From a virus, in IMG/VR virus record IMGVR_UViG_3300021142_000023, positions 1 through 64,000 of that record: a stretch of DNA of 64,000 nucleotides; one strand, given 5' to 3'. The notes beneath the pieces were generated by a model. That model searched no databases. It was not told the DNA's origin and saw only the letters and a program-made list of their open reading frames with translations. Below are positions 9,807-18,094 of this stretch, in pieces; position 1 is the stretch's first letter, and every line of letters begins with the position of its first letter. Position numbers and translations under genes: made by a program.

Positions 9807-10627
9807 TTTTTCTTCTTAATTTGTTTAAGTACCTGTAGTACTTCATTCTGTTCATATATTTTAGGCTCATTAGGGTAATGACCATGTTTCTTTTTGTACA
9901 ACTCTCGGCCACCATATACATTCTTGTGCCATTGCTCTTTTTTATCCGCAATAGATGAATTATCGATTGCACCAGGCGCTTCTTCGAGATACTTTTCACT
10001 ATCAGCTATATCAGCAAACCACCAAAACGGAGGATGGTAACCAGCTAATGCAATACGATATGTATGATCTACGTGTTCCCAAGCATTGTAGAACTGTTCG
10101 TCAATATAGCCTACTTTTTCGAGTACTTCTCTAGTAAAGAATGAAAACATTGCTACTGTATGAGTATATAATGCAATTTTAACATTATTAGGATACTCAA
10201 CAATAATACGAGGGTTAACAGGACTCTTTTGATCGAGTAAATGTCTGTTATGAAGATCAAACTCTATGCTTTGTTTACGGTTAAATGGTGAACCTGGACC
10301 GTAATTAAAATGCTGTATACCTGATTCTTTATATGCTTCAATATACTTGTAAAATACAGTCTTATCTTTAATAAGCATATCATCTTCAATAATAAAAATA
10401 TAATCACAATTAGCATCATAAAGATGCTTCATTGCTTTATTTTTAGATTTACCTACCCCTAAATTTACTTCATTCTGTAACCAAGTACCGGGTACATCTA
10501 TTTGATTTTCGGCTTTACCATCATTAACCACCACAAGTTCATTTACAACATCCATGGGAAGTGTTGCGATTAAAGCCTTGAGGTAATCGTTTCTATTACA
10601 GGTAATTATACCTACGCCGATTTTCAT
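9803..10627 (-). CDS. GT2-type glycosyltransferase
   Basis: This 274-aa GT-A protein starts MKIGVGIITCNRNDYLKALI, the classic GT2 opening. YIFIIEDDMLI near residue 81 holds the DxD-like acidic pair. VLEKVGYIDEQFYNAWEHVD is the acceptor and catalytic-base region. Overlaps of 4 nt on both sides (9803-9806 and 10624-10627) show tight coupling inside the cassette. The closing lysine run (QIKKKK) suggests a charged tail. Acceptor unknown. Confidence 0.82.
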   Translation of the reverse strand: MKIGVGIITCNRNDYLKALIATLPMDVVNELVVVNDGKAENQIDVPGTWLQNEVNLGVGKSKNKAMKHLYDANCDYIFIIEDDMLIKDKTVFYKYIEAYKESGIQHFNYGPGSPFNRKQSIEFDLHNRHLLDQKSPVNPRIIVEYPNNVKIALYTHTVAMFSFFTREVLEKVGYIDEQFYNAWEHVDHTYRIALAGYHPPFWWFADIADSEKYLEEAPGAIDNSSIADKKEQWHKNVYGGRELYKKKHGHYPNEPKIYEQNEVLQVLKQIKKKK

Positions 10628-11601
10628 GTTAAGAATACATCCTTATACTGAGTAATTACTGACTTTGGGCTAAATTTCTCTGTAAACATGTCCCAGTTTT
10701 GACTACGTAAATGCTGTACATCCAGCCCCTTCATAATATTAACTAAACCATCATAATCATGATAAACTATAGCTTTACTACCTAAATGATCTAGGTGAGC
10801 TGTATCATATCCTGGATAATTTTTACCACTCCATGTTATAACAGGTTTATTGCAAGAAGAGAATTCTCCTACCGATAATCCGAACGTTTCTCCAATTTGT
10901 CTTGCATGTAACATACCATCGCATGCATGGATAAAATTAAAGATACCTTTTTCATTACCTACCCATGGAAAGAAAATCGCTCTTTCATGATTAATAAATT
11001 GATTTGTAGATAAAAACAAGAAATATACATCTTTTCTCGTGTTAAGTATAGTTTGTACGGCTTGTTTTACGAATGGTAAGTCAAAAGACTCTTTACCACC
11101 ATGCCTTCCAATAACTAAAGCATCTTTAGGTATATTTAACGCAGCTCTAATATCTTTAGTGGGTTCTATACCCTGTATAATATGAGGCACATATGCAGTA
11201 AGATTAAACTTACGAGCTAATGCATTAGATACTGCAGCAAATACGTTACCGTGAGGTTGTGAGCCGTCAAATATATAATGTGTACCTGTTTTACAGTTTT
11301 CCGGGTTAATGTTATCATTAGCACCAGATTTCATCATCTGTACAAAGTCTATTTTTTGTTCTGATACTATCTTCTCTATTTGACGTTTAACATCTATAGC
11401 AGGAGCTTTATTAGCATTACCGTTATATTGAAATACTTGAAACTCTTTCTGTATTCTCGGTAATCCCTCATTAGGATCGTCGTGAGTAGTAATATACACT
11501 ACTTCATGCCCGAGTATATCTCGAAGTGCTAAACCATAATCGTACGGAGTCTTACCAGTTCCTCTACCATCAAATTGATTTGAATGTATACCTATTTTCA
11601 T
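10624..11601 (-). CDS. GT-B (GT4-like) glycosyltransferase
   Basis: This 325-aa protein starts MKIGIHSNQFDGRGTGKTPY and has a two-domain GT-B layout. The C-terminal domain begins near residue 147 (ALVIGRHGGKESFDLPFVKQ). The donor-site helix is ARQIGETFGLSVGEFSSCNK, followed by PVITWSGKNYPGY, the usual E-x7-E type arrangement of GT4. It is the first glycosyltransferase after gp47, separated by a single nucleotide, so transcription almost certainly continues from the recombination genes into the cassette. Confidence 0.75.
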   Translation of the reverse strand: MKIGIHSNQFDGRGTGKTPYDYGLALRDILGHEVVYITTHDDPNEGLPRIQKEFQVFQYNGNANKAPAIDVKRQIEKIVSEQKIDFVQMMKSGANDNINPENCKTGTHYIFDGSQPHGNVFAAVSNALARKFNLTAYVPHIIQGIEPTKDIRAALNIPKDALVIGRHGGKESFDLPFVKQAVQTILNTRKDVYFLFLSTNQFINHERAIFFPWVGNEKGIFNFIHACDGMLHARQIGETFGLSVGEFSSCNKPVITWSGKNYPGYDTAHLDHLGSKAIVYHDYDGLVNIMKGLDVQHLRSQNWDMFTEKFSPKSVITQYKDVFLT

Positions 11602-11602
11602 A

Positions 11603-12655
11603 TTACATTTTAATAGCTCTACTATAAAGATCTACCACATAAGCTTTAGCTGCATCTTTATTTTTAATATCCATAAGTTCAATAAACTCTTCTATAGACT
11701 TTTCCACACTGATATTAAACTCTTTATTAGCAGCTTCTTCTATATTGACCTTACTCTGTTCAGTAACGTCATGTTCCATGGTAAACTCTACTGGTTTTAT
11801 AGCTACTAACTTACGTACTATAGTTTCTAGAGTAATAGGATCTACTACTTTGTCTACAATAAATTTAACTATATTACCTTCAATAGCAGCTTTAAGTGTT
11901 TCTGGTGTATAAACACTACTAGACAATTCTGTGTAACGTAAACGTCTGTATTGAGGAGAAATATTGTTTTCTATAAATTTATAGCTTAAATCTGCAAGAT
12001 CTAATATGTATAAACCTTTAGTAGTACCGAAATCGCCCCAATCTTCTTGATAAGGAGAACCTACATAAAGAATAGTACCGTCTTTATATTTGCGTTCTTC
12101 TCTATGATGAAAATGCCCGGTAATAGTTAAAGGTGCTCTATCAGTTAAATCTGATGATTTTAACCCGTTAGTACATACTTTAAATGAGTTCATTTTAAAG
12201 CTATTAATCTCAAAATGACCTACAATTAAATCACATTTAGGTACTTCATTAATATCTTGACCCCACGGACAGAAAGCTATTTTCTTTCCTTGGAACGTCT
12301 CGACGGTAAGAGTGTCAACAACAGTAATATTACTCCAGCCACGAAGAATGGATACGGAATTAACAGAAGAATTATCCCGGTAGTAAGCATCGTGATTACC
12401 CACGGTAATAATGATATTAAAATCACGCAATACATCAAAAATGTCAGTAACCACGTGAAGAGTATTAACAGCAATGTCATTACGATCATGAAATATGTCT
12501 CCAGGAATTATGATGTCTTGTATACCGTTCTTTTTGAACTGTTCAGCAGCCCACTTTGCATGGTCTAAGGCAATTTTGTGCCATGTAGCACTATTGCGAT
12601 GTACCCCGTAATGTGGATCTGAAAATATACCGACTTCTGTTCCTTTAATCTGCAT
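11603..12655 (-). CDS. gp47: Recombination nuclease subunit gp47 (SbcD/Mre11-like)
   Basis: This 350-aa calcineurin-like phosphoesterase carries the full Mre11/SbcD metal-site series: GIFSDPHYGVH (residues 9-19), IIPGDIFHDRND (about 49-60), VGNHDAYY (about 81), VGHFE (about 142) and TGHFHHRE (about 174). It is close in size to T4 gp47 (339 aa) and should pair with gp46 encoded at 4694-6517. Its start overlaps the end of the gp55-like gene by 11 nt. Confidence 0.95.
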   Translation of the reverse strand: MQIKGTEVGIFSDPHYGVHRNSATWHKIALDHAKWAAEQFKKNGIQDIIIPGDIFHDRNDIAVNTLHVVTDIFDVLRDFNIIITVGNHDAYYRDNSSVNSVSILRGWSNITVVDTLTVETFQGKKIAFCPWGQDINEVPKCDLIVGHFEINSFKMNSFKVCTNGLKSSDLTDRAPLTITGHFHHREERKYKDGTILYVGSPYQEDWGDFGTTKGLYILDLADLSYKFIENNISPQYRRLRYTELSSSVYTPETLKAAIEGNIVKFIVDKVVDPITLETIVRKLVAIKPVEFTMEHDVTEQSKVNIEEAANKEFNISVEKSIEEFIELMDIKNKDAAKAYVVDLYSRAIKM

Positions 12656-13217
12656 GTTTGTTTAATGGATTAACTGGATCATCAACACCTACATTAGGTC
12701 CAATGACACTATATACTTCTTCTTGATAAGCTGCTAATGTATCTCTCATACGTTTTTCTTTCTTAATACGAGAACGCCAGCAGTTAAAAGCTATAGAATT
12801 AAAATATGAAAACGGGTTAAAACCTTTGTCAAAGTTATACTTCTTATCTTTTAATGCATTAAACATATTAATAAGAGAGTCTCCGATAGCTTCTTCTTTA
12901 AATGTATAGTTAATAAAGTTAGATGCATGTGCTAACCCATAAGCAATATTGCGTATCATAATGGCGAGATTATCACTCATTACATTAGTTTCATAATACT
13001 TTCTAAGTTCAGCAGTAAACTCGGCCGGACTTACATAGTAAATCTTTTTAGCTTTGGCAGATTCACTTAAAGGTTTTTTAGGTTTATCTGCTTTAGCTAT
13101 TTTAGTAATTTTTACAGTTGACGGTACTTCAGGCGGTTTCTGTAATTGTTTTTTCGGTAATTTTGATTTTTTCAAGGTCATAAAATTCTTTTCGTTTGTC
13201 GTAGTGCTTAATACCAT
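12645..13217 (-). CDS. gp55: Late-transcription sigma factor (T4 gp55-like)
   Basis: This 190-aa protein has a lysine-rich N-terminal tail and then a sigma-70 region 2-like core: LAIMIRNIAYGLAHASNFINYTF, KEEAIGDSLINMFNALKDKKYNFD and PFSYFNSIAFNCWRSRIKKEKR, which match T4 gp55 (185 aa) in order and spacing. It should direct host RNA polymerase to TATAAATA-type late promoters, of which candidates occur in this window. The frame starts inside the uvsW gene; an alternative ATG at 13181 gives a 178-aa protein and has a slightly better purine-rich upstream stretch. It does not encode a full sigma region 4, as expected for gp55. Confidence 0.85.
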   Translation of the reverse strand: MVLSTTTNEKNFMTLKKSKLPKKQLQKPPEVPSTVKITKIAKADKPKKPLSESAKAKKIYYVSPAEFTAELRKYYETNVMSDNLAIMIRNIAYGLAHASNFINYTFKEEAIGDSLINMFNALKDKKYNFDKGFNPFSYFNSIAFNCWRSRIKKEKRMRDTLAAYQEEVYSVIGPNVGVDDPVNPLNKHAD

Positions 13218-14583
13218 AAATTAAATCATCGACAATATCGACTAATGTCAATATGTCTTTGTTTTCGTGAACGCGTAATCCACGACCAATAGACTGTAGA
13301 GTTTTAATTTTTGATTTACCGCCTGCAGCAAACACTATATAATGTATGTTTTTTATAGAAATGCCAGTAGAAAAGATCTTACTAATGGCAATACATACAA
13401 CATTATTATGTTGTTCCATAATTTCCTGTACTCTGCGGCGTTCTTCCACCTCTACACTACCCTGTATGAAATATACTTGCTTATCCGTTAATGTGGATAG
13501 TTCTCTATAAAGATTATCTCCGTGAGCTATATGATCAATAAGAATAAGACAATTATTTTTAAAATTATGAGCTAGTTGTCTGATTACTTTGTTTCTAAAC
13601 TTGCTATTGTGTATGTAATCTAGTTCTAACAAATACCTCTGAGCTGAAGCAACCGCGGTATAGTCTGGTTTAAAATCATAATCGATTTTAATAGCTAAGC
13701 ATTGTGCATTAGCAATATACTCTCCACCAGCTGCTTCTCTTAACTCGGTAGTTGTTTTTTTAAATATAACCGGACCAATAAAGTTGTTAATATTCCATGT
13801 ATCAATGTTGTTTTCTGGTAACGTACCTGTAAAACCGATACGTCTTAATGTCGGTACCTTGTCAAGTAGTTTACAAACCTTATTACCTCTACGTAGTTTA
13901 TGGCACTCATCTACAACTAGTAAGCCTACTTTACTAAACCAGCTAATATCTGAGTTTTTACTCTGTAATATACCCATATTAGCAATAATAACCCGTGCAT
14001 TAGGGTCTAGCTCGGTATTACCTGTCCATTTACTCACTATTTCCATAGGAAAATTGTAAGAAGTAAAGTCTTTATGAGTTTGTGACACTAACCCTAAATC
14101 TGGAACAACTATTAGTATCTTTTCAGTAGGTTCAATTTGATGTAATGCAGCATATACTAAATTAGCTATAATTATTGTCTTACCACCACCGGTCGCTAGT
14201 TCCACTACCCCGTAACCATTGTCTAACGCTTTACTAACTGCTGTTTCTTGATAATCTCTAAGCTTAAATTCACTATTTAAAGTTTTAAATCTATCAGGAT
14301 CCAGTATATGAGTCTTTTGTACAATGTCTTTATACTCCTGATTAACCTTAATTTCAAAAGGTATATTCTGATTGTTTAAAAACTCTATAATACCTGGTAC
14401 TAACCCGACCCCACAGTACCCGGCTGGGGTAATAGCATAAATGCGTTGAGGCATGAACCGTTGAAAGCGATTAAAACGAGCAGCTGGACTCTTAACACTA
14501 AAGTGCTCTTTAATATTAGGAAGGTAATCTGAAACGATTCTTACTTCCTTACGCTTCGGGTCATATTGGAACTCAACTACCAT
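13129..14583 (-). CDS. uvsW: UvsW-like superfamily 2 helicase
   Basis: This 484-aa protein has a small N-terminal domain and then SF2 motifs in order: LRDYQETAVSKAL (Q-type motif, about residue 128), ATGGGKT (Walker A), VVDECHKL (DExH), GFTGTLP (motif III), a LILIDHIAHGDNLY strand and QSIGRGLRVHENK (motif VI). T4 UvsW remodels stalled forks and R-loops and controls the switch to recombination-dependent replication. Its ATG shares one nucleotide with the UvsY stop, and its 3' end contains the beginning of the gp55-like gene. Confidence 0.93.
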   Translation of the reverse strand: MVVEFQYDPKRKEVRIVSDYLPNIKEHFSVKSPAARFNRFQRFMPQRIYAITPAGYCGVGLVPGIIEFLNNQNIPFEIKVNQEYKDIVQKTHILDPDRFKTLNSEFKLRDYQETAVSKALDNGYGVVELATGGGKTIIIANLVYAALHQIEPTEKILIVVPDLGLVSQTHKDFTSYNFPMEIVSKWTGNTELDPNARVIIANMGILQSKNSDISWFSKVGLLVVDECHKLRRGNKVCKLLDKVPTLRRIGFTGTLPENNIDTWNINNFIGPVIFKKTTTELREAAGGEYIANAQCLAIKIDYDFKPDYTAVASAQRYLLELDYIHNSKFRNKVIRQLAHNFKNNCLILIDHIAHGDNLYRELSTLTDKQVYFIQGSVEVEERRRVQEIMEQHNNVVCIAISKIFSTGISIKNIHYIVFAAGGKSKIKTLQSIGRGLRVHENKDILTLVDIVDDLIYGIKHYDKRKEFYDLEKIKITEKTITETA

Positions 14584-14984
14584 TATGTTGTTTCAAGTTT
14601 TTGTAGGTCTATTACGTTTTTGTAGTCGTACGTTAACGAACCGGTTAGTTTTTCTATTTTTTCAAGATACTCTAAGATTACTTTTACTTGATCAATACAA
14701 GCATTAATTGATGTGACTTCATCGTCGTTGTATACAATTTCGTCCTTAGCTACTTTAGATAGAGCAACAGGAGAGTTGACTATCTTTGCTTTTATCTTTT
14801 GTTTCTTAGTATGTTCTAGCTTTAAAAGCGTACTTTTGTATTGAGTGGTTCTTGCAACCCATTTATGTTTAGTGGTAGGTGCAAGCATGGCTTTTTCCTT
14901 GATAGTGAGTTCATCCATTTTAATATCACTAACAAGTTCAGCCTGAAAGTTACTAATAATTTTATCTACATCTAGTAAGTCCAT
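14583..14984 (-). CDS. uvsY: UvsY-like recombination mediator
   Basis: This 133-aa protein (T4 UvsY is 137 aa) has a central basic helix region YKSTLLKLEHTKKQKIKAKI followed by an acidic stretch and a C-terminal helix EYLEKIEKLTGSLTYDYKNV, matching the layout of UvsY, which loads UvsX recombinase on ssDNA. Adjacency to uvsW, with a 1-nt stop/start overlap, is the same pairing as in T4 and strongly supports the call. It is the first gene of the long leftward operon, and its start faces a plus-strand gene across a 40-bp AT-rich region. Confidence 0.78.
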   Translation of the reverse strand: MDLLDVDKIISNFQAELVSDIKMDELTIKEKAMLAPTTKHKWVARTTQYKSTLLKLEHTKKQKIKAKIVNSPVALSKVAKDEIVYNDDEVTSINACIDQVKVILEYLEKIEKLTGSLTYDYKNVIDLQKLETT

Positions 14985-14993
14985 AAGTCTTAC

Positions 14994-15012
14994 TAAGTAT
15001 ATAGTATAAATT
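14994..15012 (+). promoter_or_regulatory. Candidate late promoter element
   Basis: TAAGTATAT at 14994-15002 and TATAAATT at 15005-15012 lie in the 40-bp gap between the divergent uvsY and the 82-aa protein. The second resembles the T4 late octamer TATAAATA and precedes the GTG start at 15025 by 12 nt. Confidence 0.45.
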
Positions 15013-15024
15013 TAATAAATCTAC

Positions 15025-15273
15025 GTGAAAAACTTTAATATTTTGTATACTAAGCTTTTAGAAGACATGACAACTGGTAGCACTTTTGGTGCAGGTCAAG
15101 CTCATGCCCCTGTAACTGGACAATCAAGCGATTTTTACGCCCCAGGAGATGCAAGAAACATATGGGGTAGTGCTAACAGTAAGAAACCTAAGAAAAATAA
15201 AAAGAAAAAGATGAATGGCGAGGCTCAGCCGTTGCTTCCGTTACAACGTAGAACATTTCCAAAAGGGATGTAA
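15025..15273 (+). CDS. Small putative packaged protein with capsid-arm-like sequence
   Basis: This 82-aa protein starts with GTG; the next ATG is codon 15. The GTG start is preferred because it adds an N-terminal peptide MKNFNILYTKLLED like those on other proteins here, ending in L-L-E, a T4 prohead-protease type site. The middle reads GQSSDFYAPGDARNIWG, and the major capsid protein has LQSSDFYASQDARLPKI; both also contain RRTFP further on. A lysine-rich KKPKKNKKKKMNG segment separates the two parts. Function unknown; a head or core-associated role is inferred. Confidence 0.7.
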   Translation: MKNFNILYTKLLEDMTTGSTFGAGQAHAPVTGQSSDFYAPGDARNIWGSANSKKPKKNKKKKMNGEAQPLLPLQRRTFPKGM

Positions 15274-15282
15274 GTAGGGTGC

Positions 15283-15774
15283 ATGGACTTAGGTCACTGG
15301 ACAACAAATGAAGCTTTCAACAACAATATTTTGCCTTACGGTTTTATTTATCGTATTACAAACATGGTCAGTGGTAAGGTCTATTTCGGTAAAAAGCAGA
15401 TTAAAAGCGTTAAAAAGCTTAAACCTCTCAAAGGAAGAAAAAACAAAAGACATTTCGACATAGAAACAGATTGGAAGACATACACGTCATCTTCTAATGA
15501 TGTCAACAAAGATATTGAAACGCTCGGTAAAGATAAGTTTGCGTTTGAAATATTAAAGTTTTGCGATAGTAAGTTTGAACTGGCATATTATGAAGCTAAA
15601 ATACAGTTTGATCACGATGTATTGCTTAAAGAAGGTTATTACAACGGCATTATAAACTGTCGCATTGGAAGAGCTCCAGACGCTTTGTTAAAAAAGCTTG
15701 CATTAGAGAGTAAAAACAGTACAATAACTAATAATGCAGCTCAAAGAACTCAAATACAATCTTTATCTAGCTGA
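15283..15774 (+). CDS. GIY-YIG endonuclease-like phage protein
   Basis: This 163-aa protein has an N-terminal GFIYRITNMVSGKVYFGKK (residues 20-38), a form of the GIY-YIG motif (G-x-Y-x(10-11)-Y-x-G). Downstream, DWKTYTSSSNDVNKDIETLG and FAFEILKFCDSKFELAYYEA fit the family's later helices, with the usual Glu in the YYEAKIQ segment. Many T4-like phages carry a protein of this pattern. Whether it is an active nuclease, a degenerate homing enzyme or a host-DNA nuclease is not settled. It overlaps the next gene by 41 nt. Confidence 0.65.
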   Translation: MDLGHWTTNEAFNNNILPYGFIYRITNMVSGKVYFGKKQIKSVKKLKPLKGRKNKRHFDIETDWKTYTSSSNDVNKDIETLGKDKFAFEILKFCDSKFELAYYEAKIQFDHDVLLKEGYYNGIINCRIGRAPDALLKKLALESKNSTITNNAAQRTQIQSLSS

Positions 15775-16216
15775 TTTCAATCAGATTGAATCAGAAGCTC
15801 AAACATTGTTTAAAGCTGAATTATTAAAATATAATATTATAACGTATGATAGTTTACCCAAACAAGACTATCTTAAACTTGTACACTATTTTACGTTATC
15901 TACATTATTAAAAGAATATTCCAAACTAGAGCATAAGAAGAACACTATATTTTGGATAAATAAAAATACTTGCAATACGGATATTTTAAACTTTACGAAA
16001 GAAGTTAGGAAGTGTTTCCCAATACTACTTTATATTACCGATAAACCATATAATACTGCATTAGTAGACAAAAATACTGCGGAATACACAGAAGTAACTA
16101 CCGAGCTCAAGGAGTTTCGCTATTCCATCGATTATAGCAAGTATAGTTTTAATAAAATTAAACGGTTTTGCACAAAATTCGGGCTGGAAGCACTAACAGC
16201 CACATTTAAGCCATGA
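15734..16216 (+). CDS. Unknown protein
   Basis: This 160-aa protein starts MQLKELKYNLYLADFNQIES and is rich in Lys, Tyr and Leu with mixed helix and strand character. No domain is recognised. It begins inside the GIY-YIG-like gene (41-nt overlap) and is followed by the hairpin-containing region at 16217-16433. The overlap and lack of an independent promoter suggest co-expression with the GIY-YIG-like protein. Confidence 0.6.
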   Translation: MQLKELKYNLYLADFNQIESEAQTLFKAELLKYNIITYDSLPKQDYLKLVHYFTLSTLLKEYSKLEHKKNTIFWINKNTCNTDILNFTKEVRKCFPILLYITDKPYNTALVDKNTAEYTEVTTELKEFRYSIDYSKYSFNKIKRFCTKFGLEALTATFKP

Positions 16217-16433
16217 GCGGATTTCTCACTATATATTAAATATATAGTGAGCGCAGCGAACTGTGTAAAAGGTCTGCAAGACGAGACGAAGGAGCTCTGC
16301 TCCTGAGTCCACAAACATTAACATATAATTTCTATTGTATGTGGTATACTCCTTAAACCGACGACACTTTATATTACTTTATTGCCAAATAAAATCAAGT
16401 GCAAATATGCAAAAAAGTCGTAAATATATTGAA
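16217..16433 (+). other. Structured 217-bp intergenic region
   Basis: No convincing gene lies here. A perfect 12-bp AT-rich hairpin spans 16225-16251 (arms CTCACTATATAT and its complement, loop TAA) right after a stop codon. It is followed by a patch (about 16251-16310) that is more GC-rich than its surroundings and contains a second hairpin with a 6-bp stem at 16290-16304. There is no T-run, so a standard terminator is not shown. No tRNA cloverleaf is evident. A TAAATATA octamer at 16421-16428 leads to the next start. Confidence 0.5.
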
Positions 16434-16730
16434 ATGAAGCCAAAAAGTAAGTTTTTAACATTATTAAATCAGATCTCTGAAGATGTAAACCCTCAAGATC
16501 TTGCTCAAGGTGTTGCACAAGGGGTAAGCGGTATTAATACAGCTAAGACCAACTATGACACGCAACTTTACGGAGCATTAATGGCGCACCCTGATGGTCC
16601 TGACGCTTTAAAAGATCCTACTAAGCTTCAAACTTTACTGCAGAAGATTGCACAAGCTGGCACAGCTGCTGGTGGTGTAAGTGGTACTTCTGGTGTTAGT
16701 GTTCCTTCAGGCGTAACACCTGCTACATAA
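16434..16730 (+). CDS. Small putative packaged protein
   Basis: This 98-aa protein is read from ATG 16434. Longer in-frame starts exist upstream, but this one is preceded at 5 nt by TAAATATA and gives the N-terminus MKPKSKFLTLLNQISEDVN, a basic/hydrophobic peptide ending in I-S-E that resembles a T4 capsid-targeting sequence. The rest is Ala/Gly/Thr/Ser-rich with a GVSGTSGVSVPSG tail. It sits 1 nt from another protein with the same type of N-terminus. Function unknown. Confidence 0.62.
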   Translation: MKPKSKFLTLLNQISEDVNPQDLAQGVAQGVSGINTAKTNYDTQLYGALMAHPDGPDALKDPTKLQTLLQKIAQAGTAAGGVSGTSGVSVPSGVTPAT

Positions 16731-16731
16731 T

Positions 16732-17091
16732 ATGAAAAAATTTGATAAAATAGCAGAGGGTATATTTCGTAAACTTTTAGAAGCAGATGTAGCACCTGCA
16801 CCTGCTACAGCTCAACCTCAAGCACCTGCTGCTGGGTTACCTCAAGACGGTGGTCCTGTTCAAGCTGCACCAGGCAACGACACTGCTGCAGATCGTTCTC
16901 CTACTGAAATTAAGAACTGGGAAACCGAATTATTAGATATAGCTAAAGATGCTATTATGAATGTTCGTAATAACCCAAACTCGGTAGATGAAAACGATGT
17001 TAAAGTATTAACCATGCCTGTCACCATGGAAAATAAAGATAAACCAGGTGGTATTATGGACGTACTTAACAAACTAGCGGGTAAAGCTTAA
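16732..17091 (+). CDS. Small putative packaged protein
   Basis: This 119-aa protein begins MKKFDKIAEGIFRKLLEADV, again a short basic/hydrophobic leader ending in L-L-E before an Ala/Pro-rich spacer (APAPATAQPQAPAAG). The C-terminal half is acidic with NWETELLDIAKDAIMNVRNN. The stop overlaps the end of the convergent endolysin gene by 4 nt. No known domain. By analogy with T4 internal proteins the leader may be removed in the prohead. Confidence 0.62.
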   Translation: MKKFDKIAEGIFRKLLEADVAPAPATAQPQAPAAGLPQDGGPVQAAPGNDTAADRSPTEIKNWETELLDIAKDAIMNVRNNPNSVDENDVKVLTMPVTMENKDKPGGIMDVLNKLAGKA

Positions 17092-17675
17092 TTTAAGTAT
17101 CTGTTAGCAAAAGCTTGGTTACGGCCTGTTAGTTCTTTGCCATTGACATGGCGTATGTACTGTGCTTTTACTTCATTATCATTACCTGTTACAACCCCGT
17201 CTAGAAACTTTGGGAACTTTGCTAACACACCGTTAAAAGCGAAATCAGTTAACATCTCTTTTTTAGTATTATCAAGACGCTCCCAAGCACCTTGACCGAA
17301 TCTGAAATTAGTAATCTGTTTCGCTCTGTCTGCTGCAGCTGTAATATCTTTCTTTAGTAGTTCTGTTGCTTGAGCATCGGTTATACCACGTGAATAGTTA
17401 TCTCCTGGGTGAAGTTTATGACCATATGCAATAGTATCTGTACCACCCTCTACACTTTTATGAGGATGCCACATACCGTGTTTAAAACCTGCTTTAACTC
17501 CGTTCTCTACGCTTTTAATGTAGTTGATAAAATCTGGAGTTAGTTGAAACTGACTATTGTGATACTGCTGGTAAGATACCATAGCAGGTGGTTGTTGCAC
17601 GTTAAAACGGATTGGTGGGGGAGGGGGTAAATCCACAGCTTCTTTAATATTTATAATATTTTTACGTGCAGCCAT
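17088..17675 (-). CDS. Endolysin, T4-lysozyme (GH24)-type
   Basis: The C-terminal 150 residues match the phage lysozyme fold: YIKSVENG with the catalytic Glu, then SVEGGTDTIAYGHKL (the D/T-x-GxGH-like region), GITDAQATELLKKDI and EMLTDFAFNGVLAKFP, the usual GH24 order. The start is taken at ATG 17675 (195 aa) because TAAATAAT lies 3 nt upstream; a longer frame to 17729 would run into the divergent gene. The N-terminus contains a Pro-rich stretch and no signal peptide, so release would need a holin. A virion-associated lysozyme is the alternative. Confidence 0.8.
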   Translation of the reverse strand: MAARKNIINIKEAVDLPPPPPIRFNVQQPPAMVSYQQYHNSQFQLTPDFINYIKSVENGVKAGFKHGMWHPHKSVEGGTDTIAYGHKLHPGDNYSRGITDAQATELLKKDITAAADRAKQITNFRFGQGAWERLDNTKKEMLTDFAFNGVLAKFPKFLDGVVTGNDNEVKAQYIRHVNGKELTGRNQAFANRYLN

Positions 17676-17691
17676 ATTATTATTTACAAAG
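17676..17691. promoter_or_regulatory. 16-bp divergent start region
   Basis: Only 16 bp separate the ATG of the endolysin (minus) and the ATG of the next plus-strand gene. The minus strand reads TAAATAAT (17686-17679) ending 3 nt before the endolysin start. No Shine-Dalgarno sequence fits in the gap for either gene. Confidence 0.5.
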
Positions 17692-18060
17692 ATGGTAAAT
17701 ATTTGCGTGGTATTAAAATACAAAAACAAATGTTATAACAGCGATGATGTTCCATTATTTTTGTATTTTAAATCTGTTAAAAACAAAGAAGAGTTTATCG
17801 ATTTGTTAGCAAATTACGATATTGTCAATGAATATGTGTTAGTTAACTGTGTAGATATAGCTTTAGCTGGTAATACTGTAGTAAAAGGTAAAAGAGCAAA
17901 ACTTTATATTAATATACCAAGTAAGGAAGAAAAAAGAGAAATACAAAGATATTTGTTTGATTCAAACGATGAAAGTAATGCGGTTATTTCAACCCCACCA
18001 GATATAAAACCATCAATCCTGGAAAAGTGGATTGGCAAGCACACAAAAGATTTAATTTAG
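17692..18060 (+). CDS. Unknown protein
   Basis: This 122-aa protein starts MVNICVVLKYKNKCYNSDDV and has alternating strands and charged helices, ending DIKPSILEKWIGKHTKDLI. No recognised domain. It starts 16 bp from the divergent endolysin and precedes queD by 34 bp, where AT-rich promoter-like sequence (TTTTATACCATACTATAAGG) occurs. Small phage regulators often have this size, but nothing here shows DNA binding. Confidence 0.6.
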   Translation: MVNICVVLKYKNKCYNSDDVPLFLYFKSVKNKEEFIDLLANYDIVNEYVLVNCVDIALAGNTVVKGKRAKLYINIPSKEEKREIQRYLFDSNDESNAVISTPPDIKPSILEKWIGKHTKDLI

Positions 18061-18094
18061 CTTGAGTTTTTTATTTTATACCATACTATAAGGT

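Noticed and set aside
16251-16310. Possible tRNA in the GC-richer patch
   Set aside because: I could not lay out acceptor, D, anticodon and T arms, and there is no T-loop GTTCGA-type sequence.
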